Assembly: GCF_028583425.1 (NCBI RefSeq)
Contig: NC_072801.1
Span: 19,674,001-19,738,000, forward strand
From: Eublepharis macularius
Taxonomy: Eukaryota > Chordata > Lepidosauria > Squamata > Eublepharidae
DNA length: 64,000 nucleotides
Direction: 5' to 3'
The notes beneath the pieces are model-generated. The model was not told the DNA's origin. It worked only from the letters and a program-made list of their open reading frames with translations, and searched no databases. Both the position numbers and the translations under genes were made by a program. Below, piece after piece: positions 21,722 through 31,559 of this stretch; the first letter of the stretch is position 1; each line of letters begins with the position of its first letter.

Positions 21722-22984
21722 CTTTGCTTCTTTCTTGATTTTTGCTTGCTTCGAAATGGGCTCTTCCTCATGTTCCTTGGACCCTTTGCTCTTCTCTGCC
21801 TTCCTCTTGGTGTTATGCTGCTTACCACTGTTCTCTTGGAAGCTGCAGTTCTCTAAACGTGCTGCTTGATCTCTCTCCTTCTTTGATTTTTTGGTTTTCT
21901 TTTTAGCTCTTTTTATTGCTGCTTTCTCCTCCCAGTCAAACACATCTTTGTTGCCCTCCAGAAGATCTGAGCAATTATTTGCAACTTTGGCATAGATTTT
22001 TTTCTTCTTGAGGCCTTTTCTGTCTTCTTTAGAGTTCTGGATCTGATTAGTTTTCTCCTGTTTTTCTTCTGATTTGGTCTTCCAAAGAGTATGTGTAGAA
22101 ACAGGATGGTTTTCCTGGTTACCTACAGATGTCAAAAGGAAATCAACTTCCTCCTTCTTCAACTTCTTCTTTGACTTTTTCTTCTTTGGCTCTGCTACTT
22201 CTCTTCTCTTTTTCAACATACGGGCTATGTCCTTCTGATCTTGCTTACAATAATTTTCTTCTTGTAGCTCACAGATTGGGTCTGCAGTACCTTTCTTCAA
22301 AATCCTACTGCTGGTTCCTCGATGGTCCACAGATATTATAGAGCAAATAATTCTGCTTTGCCCCTTGCTTACAGCATTCTGGACAAGAGTCCGTTTTCTA
22401 TCTGAGAGCCTCATTTCATGAGAAATGGTTTTTACCGTGGCAGACAAGTCTGTCTCAGAATAATCATCTTCAGCTTGTGACAGAATCAAGGAACAAGCAA
22501 GCTTGTGTTTCTTCTTCTTCTTCCTCTTTGTATTATATTCACTGTCACCTCCACAGGTGTCAGGGACATGCCTTTTGCGTTTTTTACCAGCAAGGACACA
22601 GACTTCCTGACTTTCTGTTGATTGGCCTTGGCTTGGAATGCTCTCTTGCTCACAGTAAAGTCTTCTTTTCCTCTTTTTCTTTAACACCTTAGGTTGTTTT
22701 TCTGTTTCTTTTATTGATTCTGAATCTGAATTGCTTTGCATAATAATGGGAAAGTCTATGCATGCTGCATTATTTAATTTACAGTCCAGTTTCTTCTTCT
22801 TCTTCTTCTTCAGATATGAATTGTTCTCTTCTACTGAGCGTTTCTTTTTTTTCCCCTTGGTCTTTGTGGGTAGAGCATCATCATCTATTATAACAACAGG
22901 CTCATTGCTGGTAGCCCTTTTTATTTTATTCTTTTTCTGCACAGCTCCCTCAGCATTGTACTTCTTAGCATCTTTTATGACCAT
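21722..22984 (-). CDS. KNOP1: KNOP1 first coding exon (lysine-rich region)
   Basis: The exon starts at 22985 after an acceptor (TTTTCAG, AG at 22987-22986) and the ATG is 22984-22982, one base into the exon; the same arrangement explains why codons further upstream in the open frame are intron. It encodes 421 residues ending in EAK at donor GTAAAA (from 21721). The protein is extremely lysine-rich with many KKKK runs (for example YLKKKKKKK), repeated K/R clusters alternating with Ser/Glu stretches, and an acidic patch VVIIDDDALP near residue 30. These resemble nucleolar localisation signals. With the three downstream exons the protein is 573 residues (1722 bp CDS including stop). I recall human KNOP1 as about 458 residues, so this region is longer. 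Sequence similarity here is compositional; identity is fixed by the downstream exons. Confidence 0.92.
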
Positions 22985-22985
22985 T

Positions 22986-24363
22986 CTGAAAAGCAACAGA
23001 TAACACAATAGTTTAAGGAAGAATCTGGTGAAGATGCCTTCCACAAAAATCATTGAAGGCACAAATGATACCCTGCGTGTGTTAGTTGCCACACACATCT
23101 ATTGTGAATGCCTCTTTCGAGCCTCGAGAAGCCCTGAGCCTGCTGGTGTGGGGAGGACGGAATATAAATAGAATATAAATAAATAAATAAAATGGGAAGA
23201 GGACTGGCAAAACTCCCCCATTCTTTCCTCATCCTTGTCTCCAAATTCACTTTAAGAACAACTCTGGAGATTCATCTACCTACTCACAGATTTTTATCCC
23301 GACCTTCCTCTTAGAAACCCAGGGTGACATACATGGTTCTTTCCTCCATTTTATCTATCCAACAAACCCTGCGAGGAAGGTAAGGGAGAATAGTGGAACA
23401 AACTACAACAAGCTACCTGGTGAACATGGCTGAACTCCAGTCTCCCCAATCTTCTTGGCCACTCCTTCCTTCAGCCTTTTATAAAATGGCCCCTTCCAAA
23501 GCTAGTTTAATTTTAGGTTCTGGACTTAATGGTCTTGTGCACCCCACCCCCAGTAGAGGGCAATGAATGATGAGAAACTACAGTCTCCTTTGGGAGTCCA
23601 CCCAACGAAGGCATGAGTTGCAGGGTTGGATTACTGCTCCTTAATTTTTCCTTCTTTTGTAGGATTCAACAGCCAAGTTGGCTTTTGTCCTTGCTTTCTG
23701 CTTTGGTCAGGGAGTTTTTCCAGATTAAGTCTGAACAGTTCCCAGCATGCAATAGGCAGAATACAAACTTGATCAGGCAAAGGCAGGCCTGATCAGAAGA
23801 GACCTTGGCAGTATTAAAAAATGAGAATAGGTTGAGGACACAAACACAAATTTAAGGTTTCTCATTTAAGACACATCTACCCTAAACCCTAAGAAAGGAT
23901 AAATTTGGGTTTAGATGCTCTACCATAGCTGTACAGATGTTTGAAGGAGGAGAAAAACCTCTGCTTCTCTCAAACAGTTTCCCGAGACAATGCAACATCT
24001 GCCAACTTCTGGCAGTTATAATTTTAACAACCTCATTTATAGTTAATGCTCTGTGGCTAACAGCAGTAATTGCATCTTTGCAAAGCAACAGAATCAAAAT
24101 GTCTCTCTCATGACCATATAGTGTATTTACACATTTGAGCTGAGCCTTAGTGTGATTTAAATAAACATATGAAAATAAAAATACCTCTATCTTATGACAT
24201 CAACAGCGTCCCTTCCTCTGAGAATCAGGGAAGTTCCAGTCAACCCACTTCCCACCGGCAGCCTAAAATCAGAAAACTTTGCATTTGTATCTAGCACAGC
24301 TGGATGGGGTCTATGATTAAGGTTTCTCTTCCCATTTCTGTAGCTTAAATGTGAGCTCCAAGC
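22986..24363. other. KNOP1 intron 1, proximal part
   Basis: Holds a LINE-type 3' tail at 23140-23200 (ATATAAATAAATAAATAAAA) and a partial Sauria-type SINE on the minus strand at about 23270-23440 (CCTCTTAGAAACCCAGGGTG and CAAACCCTGCGAGGAAGG). The rest is unassigned. Confidence 0.45.
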
Positions 24364-25287
24364 AAAGAGCACCAGGCACCGTGACCAACTAAGAAATTTA
24401 TCTACAATAAAGTATACTGGAAAAGTCTTATTAGAATTAATTTTCAAGTCACATAGTATATAATATATAACCATGAATCTCAAAGAGGAATTCAAAAATA
24501 AATCAATAAAGAATGGTAAGGTCACAAACTGTGTATTATTCCCCAGCGTATACAGATACAATAAAGTGCTGTGTGCATATCAGACAAAAATGAAGTCATT
24601 CTTACGTTATATGACACGCCAAAAAACAGTTAAAGTGACCAGTGCCTATTCATTTAAAGTGACAGTGCCTCATAAATATATATACAAAAATGCCACATCT
24701 ACTAACATACAATCATACAAAACATAGGTATGCCTACAATGTTAGTTCATATAATAGAATAAAATCTTGTCAAGAATGCCTGAAATGGGACATGAAAGCT
24801 AGCCCACCCATAGTAGTTATGAAGAAGTATCCCCATTGGGTCCTTGGAATTCTATTATATGAAATAACATTGTTGGCATACATGTGTTTTGTATGATTGT
24901 ATGTTAATAGATGAAGCATTTTTGTATATATATCTATGTTACTTTAAAGGAATAGGCATTGGTCACTTAACTGTTTTTTGGTGTGTCATATAACGTAAGA
25001 ATGACTCATTTTTGTCTGATATGCACACAGCACTTTATTTTATCTGTATAAGTACATTGGGAATGATATACAGTTTATGACCTTGAGTTGCCATTCTTTA
25101 TTGATTTATTGTTTTTGACTGCCTCTGCAAAAACGTTGTTATTGGCATAGCTTGTCTCTTTGAGATTCATGGTTATATATTATATACCATGTGACTACAA
25201 AATTAATTCTAATAAGACTTTTTTCAGTATACTTTATTGTGGATAAATTTCTTCATAGTTAGTTGGTCACGGCTCCTGGTGCTCTTT
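24364..25287. repeat. Large imperfect palindrome, about 400-bp arms
   Basis: 24364-24760 is an inverted copy of 24849-25287, spacer 88 bp. Paired anchors include AAAGAGCACCAGG at the outer ends, AATATATAACCATGAATCTC, GTGCTGTGTGCATATCAGAC and TATGACACGCCAAAAAACAG. Divergence is visibly higher than in the 19.3-kb dimer, and the left arm lacks about 40 bp that the right arm has near 25105-25145. The family is not recognised. It lies in KNOP1 intron 1. Confidence 0.85.
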
Positions 25288-25436
25288 GTTTATTTCTTTT
25301 TCTGTGACTCTCTCGTTTGTTTTCAGATGTGAGCTCCATCTTCCTGAATGACCTTGGGACAGCCAATATCGCACTCACTCTTAGTCTAACCTACTTCACA
25401 GGATCATCTTGAGAATATGATGTGGGAGGGTAGAAC

Positions 25437-25903
25437 CAGGGGTCATTTTGTAGAAAAAGAGCTGCAGGAACTCATTAGCATAACTTATTAGCAAATGACA
25501 CACCCCTTGCCATCACTGGAAGTGTGTCATTAGCATAACTGATTTGCATACTCTACACCCCCTGACCTCACCTATCCTGGCTGTTTTGGATGCAATCCTG
25601 GCCATTCAGGGCCGAAATTGGTCCCAAAATGGCAAAAAAGGGCTGAAAAGGGGCCCAAAATGGTCAGAATTGGGCTGCTGCTGAACGGGAGAGTGATCCA
25701 CCACCTGTAAAAGGCCCGATCCTGGCCGTTTTGGGACCAATCCTGGCCGTTTTAGGTCCAATCCTGGCCATTTGGGGCCCAATCCAAGCCAAAATGAGCC
25801 CAGAATGGCCAAAAATCAGGTGGGCAGGGACACCTGCCCTGTGACCTCTTTGGAGAACTACCGGAACTGCGTTCCAGCGCGTTCCCCCTCAAAATGAGCC
25901 CTG
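25437..25903. mobile_element. hAT-like nonautonomous element with internal minisatellite
   Basis: Termini CAGGGGTCATTTTG (25437) and the inverted CAAAATGAGCCCTG (25890-25903), flanked by perfect 8-bp duplications GGTAGAAC (25429-25436 and 25904-25911). The interior (25575-25830) is made of diverged direct and inverted copies of a short unit like AATCCTGGCCGTTTTGGG. No coding capacity. Confidence 0.9.
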
Positions 25904-26054
25904 GGTAGAACTATCAATACTACCCACCTCTCAGCACCTTGGAGGAAAGACGGGAGGTGCTGCTGCTTCGGTGGGGGTGGGTGGGTTATATTTAAAAGGG
26001 GATTACTCATGGAAGACAAGTATACGAACAGCTATTAACCACGATAACCAAATT

Positions 26055-26215
26055 TAACTTCCACTTTCAGAGGTAGTATACCTCTGAAGATCAGTTACCG
26101 GTGGACAGACAGAAGAGGAAGCTTCAGAATACCCAGTAGAGGAAATAGGATGTTGAACGAAGAGATCTTTGGCCTGATCCAACAGGCTCTTCTTGCATCC
26201 CTGTTTGCTCCTGCT
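26055..26215 (+). mobile_element. CR1-type 3' fragment
   Basis: CAGAGGTAGTATACCTCTGA and TGGCCTGATCCAACAGGCTC TTCTTGC are the conserved 3' segment of the reptile CR1-type element also seen at 55516 (plus) and 58175 (minus). Confidence 0.6.
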
Positions 26216-26389
26216 CAGAAAACAAAAGAGCCAAGCATCCCATCCCAAGGCTCTTCTGTAAAACTCTCATTCCTTCACCATCCCTTGCATCTTTTTTCAA
26301 AGAGGATCACAACTTCAAATGACAGTGCTGTGATATATTTGGAGCGGTTGTTTAAACTGTGCCTTTAAAAAACTGCTACAGAGCAGCGT

Positions 26390-26720
26390 GCGTGTATAAA
26401 CACACACACATTCATGGATTTTTACCTATACCTAAGTACACATGACATGTGTATATATGTATACACATAAACATCAGCCATTGTCCACTGGATATCCCAT
26501 GATGTTCTCACACTTACTCTGTGTCATCCGCTTTGAGTCTCAGTGAGCGAAGCAGACTATAAAAACAAAAAAATATGTATCTATTCATATTATATATATT
26601 TACATTAACAAATATATTTACACACAGATTGATTCAGACACATATTTACCTATACGGAAACACAATGTATACACTGTATATACATGCATATTTATTTTAA
26701 ATTTAAATTATATTTACATA
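26390..26720. repeat. AT/CA-rich low-complexity tract
   Basis: Short alternating purine-pyrimidine runs (ACACACACAC, TATATATATT, GTATATATGTATACAC) with no stable period. Lies about 300-600 bp from the putative KNOP1 first exon. Confidence 0.6.
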
Positions 26721-27031
26721 CACACTTATATTTGAATGCATGCATTTGATATAAATGCCTGGCCGATAGTTGGTAGGTCCCCAATTCTGTTAATCGTGCA
26801 GATGTTCACCTCACACTCTCTCACACACCCATTTTCAGGCCAGTTCTGGACGACGTGAAGTAAAAATGAAAGCCGCCGGTGCACGCGACCTCCTCTTGCA
26901 CCAGCAACACCCCATGCCGAGATCGAGGCTTCCCTAGCCCAGAGTTCGAGTTCTCCCCACCCACCCCTCCGTACTCCCGCCGTCCCTTCGTGCTTCCAAG
27001 CCGGCTTCCTCACCCTTTTTCATTCACTCAC

Positions 27032-27150
27032 CCCCACCTGAAGCGACGACTTGACGGCCCGCTTCCCTCCTCACGGCTCCTACCGGCGAGGCGCACCCGG
27101 ACAGCAAGGGCGAAAAGGGACCGGACAATGAAGAAATAAAGCCTCCCTTC
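27032..27150 (-). other. KNOP1: Putative noncoding exon 1 of KNOP1
   Basis: Inferred from the donor GTGAGTGAATG reading leftward from 27031 and from the need for a 5' UTR exon before the acceptor at 22986. The 5' boundary is a guess. An alternative donor GTGGGG lies 5-7 bp upstream. Confidence 0.35.
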
Positions 27151-27193
27151 CTTCGCTTGACCCGGAAAGGAAAAGCGCCGCGGCCTAGTCGGG

Positions 27194-27207
27194 CCTTGCT
27201 GGGTAAC
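27194..27207. promoter_or_regulatory. Second, weaker X-box-like site
   Basis: CCTTGCTGGGTAAC resembles half of an RFX X-box with the right half (GGTAAC) intact. It lies 24 bp before the perfect site. Confidence 0.35.
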
Positions 27208-27230
27208 GCGCCCCCTGGTCTGTGTTTGGG

Positions 27231-27243
27231 GTTGCTTAGCAAC
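27231..27243. promoter_or_regulatory. X-box (RFX binding site) upstream of IQCK
   Basis: GTTGCTTAGCAAC is a perfect inverted repeat GTTGC-TTA-GCAAC that matches the RFX X-box consensus used by ciliary genes. It ends 12 bp before the IQCK ATG, in the 5' UTR or core promoter. It supports regulation of IQCK by RFX factors and a ciliary or sperm role. Confidence 0.7.
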
Positions 27244-27255
27244 CGCTCCCTCGGC

Positions 27256-27313
27256 ATGGCTGCGGCTGAGGAACCGCGGCCTCCCCTCAGCCTGTGGGAG
27301 CAAATCTGCGCAG
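27256..27313 (+). CDS. IQCK: IQCK first coding exon
   Basis: ATG at 27256-27258 in CpG-rich sequence, followed by 19 codons MAAAEEPRPPLSLWEQICA and one base of the next codon, then donor GTGGGC at 27314. The motif LWEQIC is shared with human IQCK, where it precedes EYEAEQ; here the split codon G|AA restores E at the junction with 34073. The N-terminus before LWEQIC is shorter than in the human long isoform. Open frame continues past the donor to 27762 but this is intron. IQCK is an IQ-motif protein of unsettled function, expressed in tissues with motile cilia. Confidence 0.93.
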
Positions 27314-27939
27314 GTGGGCGCCGCTCAGACTCCTCTTTTCTTTGTTTTCTCAGTAAATATCTTTTACTTTCTCTCCTCACCCTTCTCTTTCTGGATTTGG
27401 GGTTTTCTTTTTTTTACATCACCTCAGCTTGGATGATTTTTCAGTGGGTTTCTCTGAAAGGTGTGTGTGGCGCCAGTCTTTCAGGCTTCGTTATTAAGGG
27501 AGAGCAAGCCAGCCTAGCTTGGCTCGACCGTTCGGGAGTCTGTCCAATTTTGTTCAATAGGGCTTCCCTCAGGAATGTTTTCTTAGGCTTGCAGCCTGCA
27601 GAAATACGCCTGGGGAAGAAGCGAGACTGCACAGATGCCAATACATTAATGACAAAAAACACAATCTGTTTAGTACATCAGAGGCTGTTTCATCCCTCCC
27701 TAAAACTTCCCCCACTTTCTAAATTTACTGTTTCGTGCTTACAAATATATAGCAGAATATAAACACTGACAAAGAGGTGAACAAAAACCAAAAATAATTT
27801 GGAGGAAATCCATTTTCCTTTCCTTCAGGAATTAAAAAAAAAACTATTCGGACAAAAAAATTTAGGGGAGCACTGGGGGGGGGGGACCCTATGAAATCCA
27901 CTCATTCTTTTAGAATGACTGCCTTCCATGGAGGTAGCT

Positions 27940-28068
27940 CAAGATGGGTAGCCGTGTTAGTCTGTCTGTAGCAATAGAAAAGAGCAAGAGTCCAGAAGCA
28001 CCTATAAGACTAACACAATTTGTGGTAGGGTATGAGCTTTTGTGAGTTACAGCTAACTTCTTAAGCTC
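27940..28068 (-). mobile_element. Short retroposon with degenerate hammerhead-like end
   Basis: Contains GGTAGCCGTGTTAGTCTGTC, then GAGTCCAGAAGCACCTATAA and GACTAACACAATTTGTGG. This is a widespread sauropsid repeat. At its right end the minus strand reads CTTAAGA, a stem-like AGTTAGCTGTAACTCAC and AAAAGCTCATA, a decayed form of the hammerhead core. Related to 31970-32048. Confidence 0.55.
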
Positions 28069-28441
28069 ACTTCTTTTTTCTAAATTTTAGAATGACTGTA
28101 TTGCGTTTTTGAATGAAATTTTACATATTCAGAATATGTAAGATGAAGATTTTTAGTTAAAATCTCCATTATTAGATAATAATTTCTGTGTATGCTACAG
28201 AAGCAAAAAATATTCCCTTGGAAATACTGTATAATTGAGACAAATTTTATCTATAGATAATAGGCTATAATATGTTTGATAATACTCCATTGAAGAGGGC
28301 AGTGTTTTCAGTGCTACGGAGTTTAACTCAATACCCAGATATGCTGCTAAACCCATTATGATTACATGGCCCAGTTTCTGCCCCAGTAGCACACTTTTTT
28401 CTTTTACTAAAAAATACATTTTTTTTCTATTTGTAATTTGT

Positions 28442-28690
28442 ATTTTTATTGATGACAGAGATTTATTTACTTCATTTATACCCCAACTTTCTCCCCATTG
28501 GTTACCCCAAGCAGTCTACATTGTTTTCCTCTTATCCATTTTCTTCTCACAACAGTCTTGTGAGGTAAGTTAAGCTTAGAGTGTGTGACTGGCCCAGGGT
28601 CACTCCGCAAGCTTCCATGGTAGAGTAGGGTTTTGAACCTGGGTCTCTCAGATCCTAGTCAGACACTGTATACTTACATACAGTTAAGTA
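28442..28690 (-). mobile_element. Sauria-type SINE, minus strand
   Basis: Minus-strand copy: TTATACCCCAACTTTCTCCC (tail), TGGCCCAGGGTCACTC and GCAAGCTTCCATGGTAGAGT (body), AACCTGGGTCTCTCAGATCC (head). Confidence 0.82.
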
Positions 28691-28718
28691 GCAGTTCTGA
28701 TGTCCCAATATGAGTACT

Positions 28719-28904
28719 GGGCCATTTCCACACTACTCACCTTCAATCGGAACGCCGCGGAACATTGCGAACAAAACCTGGAAGATAGTGTTTTCTCACG
28801 CGAGTTTTGTGTTCAAAACTCACGCGAGAAAACGCTATCTTCCAGGTTTTGTTCGCAACGTTCCGCGGCGTTCCGATTGAAGGTGAGTAGTGTGGAAACG
28901 GCCC
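28719..28904. repeat. 186-bp near-perfect hairpin MITE
   Basis: 28719-28809 pairs with 28814-28904 across a 4-base loop, with three mismatches and no gap. Termini are GGGCCATTTCCACACTACTC and its complement (one mismatch). The stem includes AACGCCGCGGAAC and TCACGCGAGTTTTG. No target duplication is clear. Located in IQCK intron 1. Confidence 0.9.
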
Positions 28905-31145
28905 TGGACAAGTAGCAGTTCCACAATATTACTCATCTCAGGAAAGAGCTAAACTGCTTCTCTCCTTGTACCAAACTGGGGGGCCTGTTCACATGCTATT
29001 TTCAAACGGGGAAAAAACCCTATGTGTTTTTTCCTGACTATGGAAATCCCAGTTTTTTTAAATTAAATTTGGAAATCCAAGCCAGCTATCAGCACTACTG
29101 AACTCAAGACGGAACGTCCAATTCCATATATATTAATTTGTTTATTTCCTTTTAGTTTCAGTTGTCTCTAGTGGTACCCCAGGCAAAAGTAGACTTGTAC
29201 TGTATTGTCGAAGGCTTTCACGGCCGGAGAACGATGGCTGTTGTGGGTTTTCCGGGCTGTATTGCCGTGGTCTTGGCATTGTAGTTCCTGACGTTTCGCC
29301 AGCAGCTGTGGCTGGCATCTTCAGAGGTGTAGCACCAAAAGACTAGCTGTGTTTGGACAGCTAGCAGGAGAGCATCCAATTTGTTACCAAATTAAGCATT
29401 AATATCATTTTTATGAGGAACAGGAATGCAGTTCCCACATGAATTTAGCCTAGTAAATTCTCATGGTGAGGACATTAGATTATTGTCTCATAAAGCAGTA
29501 AAAGCTTAGATATTATGCTTATTGTAATGTGAGTTTAATTGATAAGGAATACAAATACAAAATACTCCTCCTAGTTTTCAGTTTTTAAGAAAGGAAGGTC
29601 AAGGGAGCCCGTGTCAGTTACATTCCTCAAACTGGGCCAAGTTTTGGCTTCCTATTTTTGTGAGGTAAGATCCATAAGAGACTAAGACCTAGCAGTTGTC
29701 CTGAGGCTTTGGAGATGACTTGCCCCAGGAAATTCACAGCTCCTCCTCTGTGTCTGCTTTTAGACAAGGTGTTAGATATACCGCTTTTGTCTGGCTTTTG
29801 GTTTGGCAGGAAAAGTTCTTAGTTTTATTGTAGGATGTTATATTTGATTGTGCTGTTTGTATAATTGTCATAACATTGCTTTGGTTGCTTTTATCACTGA
29901 TTTTATTTTGGGGAAGGGGGTGTTATTATCCTGTGTTTGTAAACTGCCTTTAGTTTAGAGAAAGTGACAAAGAGATGTCTAGTCAATCAATCGTGGCTGT
30001 CTCCAGCATTAGTGATAGCCCTTGGGGTAATTTGGGAAGCTCTTGTTGGTGGTGTGATTGATATTTAATCTATTGGCATGTTATAAAGGGTTATTTTCCA
30101 GCATCAAAACTGTTTCAGAGGCAACTTGATCTACAAAACTGGTTCTGTTAAGATCTGCTTTGGGAGTTGCCAGGGGCTTGTGTGAACCCAGTGGAAGTGT
30201 TGACCTTAAAAAAAAAAACATCAAATTTCTGTCCATGCCATTAACAATTGCTACATTCCAATTCCCCCAAAACAGGCTGACTAATTTGCATATTTATGCA
30301 GATTGCTAATATATCAGTTGTTGCATTGCCTTCCAGTTGTTTTGTATCCTTTCCTGGCAGCTACCATCAAAAGTCAGGGAACGGTCAGAGGAAGTGTAGT
30401 TTGACCTGACCAATTACTCAAGCTTGGATTTGCTCATGCTTTCTTCTCAGATGACAGCAAGGGGGGGGGGGGGATGCAGCAAGTTTGTCACACACTGCTT
30501 GCCTTTTAGTCTTTTCTCTCAAAAATAGGGCAAATGATGTAATTTTTAAAAAGAGATTTCACTGTTTTGCTTGTGTTTAGGCAACATTAGGAAGGTTGGC
30601 CTTTTGGGGAAAACACTAGTCATCACAGGATGCTGGGCCAAATGAGGTACAAGGAAAGAACAGGGTTTCTAACCATGTTTTTTCAGGGGCGGAGGATTGG
30701 AGATCAGGAAGGTAGTACTCAATTCGGCACTGAGTCTATAAGACAAGGGAGGGAGGAGAGAGTAAAAACTAAAAATTCAGTAAGTAAGTCAAGGCTAAAT
30801 TAAACAGAGAAAAGAACACAAACAAAAAACAAAACACTAGGATAATAACATAAAAATAAATATAAAAGGCCTCACAAATGGAGCACAGCCTCACAGCATC
30901 CTATTGCATCAAAACCAGAAGCCTGCTGCCAGAAGGGAGCATTAAATCCTTCCCCTCCTTTGCAGTTCTTCCCCAACAAGTCCCATGCTCGTGCATTTCT
31001 ATGTTACATCATGCACTGCTACATTCCATTCAACCACCCCGAGGCAGAAATAAGCCAAGCTAGAAAGGAAAGAAGCTGTATTGAGGGATTACTGGAAGAA
31101 AACATGCAAATACTCCCAACCTTACCCCTCCATTATTGTTATCAA
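28905..31145. other. IQCK intron 1, mostly unassigned
   Basis: Besides the Penelope-like fragment at 29200-29342 there are AT-rich and low-complexity stretches (poly-G near 30462, A-run near 30210) and no recognised exon. Confidence 0.45.
29200..29342 (-). mobile_element. Penelope-like fragment, single copy
   Basis: Near-identical to 19278-19418 (TGTATTGTCGAAGGCTTTCA through GAGGTGTAGCACCAAAAGAC). It has one arm only. The hammerhead-like core lies at 29287-29327 on the minus strand with stem II and GAAA unchanged. Confidence 0.75.
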
Positions 31146-31345
31146 TAACTCTTGTTTATTTCATTTCATTTTATTCTTCTAAGCAGTTAAAGGTGGCTAT
31201 TCTCACAACAACCTATTGAGTAGGTTAAACAGAGAGAATTACTGGCAGAAGGTCACCCACTCTGATTTTCTTGGCAAGTGGGAATTTGAATCCAAATCTC
31301 CCCAGCCTTAGTCCAACACTGCAACTGCTACGCTATTTGATGTAT
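31146..31345 (-). mobile_element. Sauria-type SINE, minus strand (degraded)
   Basis: Tail-like TTTCATTTTATTCTTCTAAG, then TTCTCACAACAACCTATTGA, GGCAGAAGGTCACCCACTCT, and head TTTGAATCCAAATCTCCCCA. Confidence 0.65.
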
Positions 31346-31559
31346 TTGGGAGCCCATATTTGCTGCTTTAACATATAGTTCTCCTCGTCCCAATTAACTG
31401 AACTCTCAGCCCAAATTTGCTCAGCTCCTTTTTGATCTGAATTTTTTTTTAACAGAAATGGAAGCATTATCCTCCTTCTCTAAGACTGAGGATTTCTACT
31501 TTACTTACTGTTTACTAGATTCTTGGCATTCATGAGCTTACCCACTTTATAGTCCCAAG

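Larger units (their letters stand above)
26820..27330. promoter_or_regulatory. CpG-rich bidirectional promoter of KNOP1 and IQCK
   Basis: The block is rich in G, C and CpG in contrast to the AT-rich flanks and contains no TATA box in either direction near the starts. KNOP1 leaves to the left: a good minus-strand donor GTGAGT (27031-27026) would end a noncoding exon 1 beginning somewhere near 27150. IQCK leaves to the right with ATG at 27256. The two starts are therefore within about 200 bp of each other, as for these genes in mammals. Confidence 0.75.

Noticed and set aside
27157-27762. 201-codon open frame on the plus strand across the IQCK start
   Set aside because: It runs through the exon 1 donor at 27314 into intron; only 27256-27313 matches IQCK.
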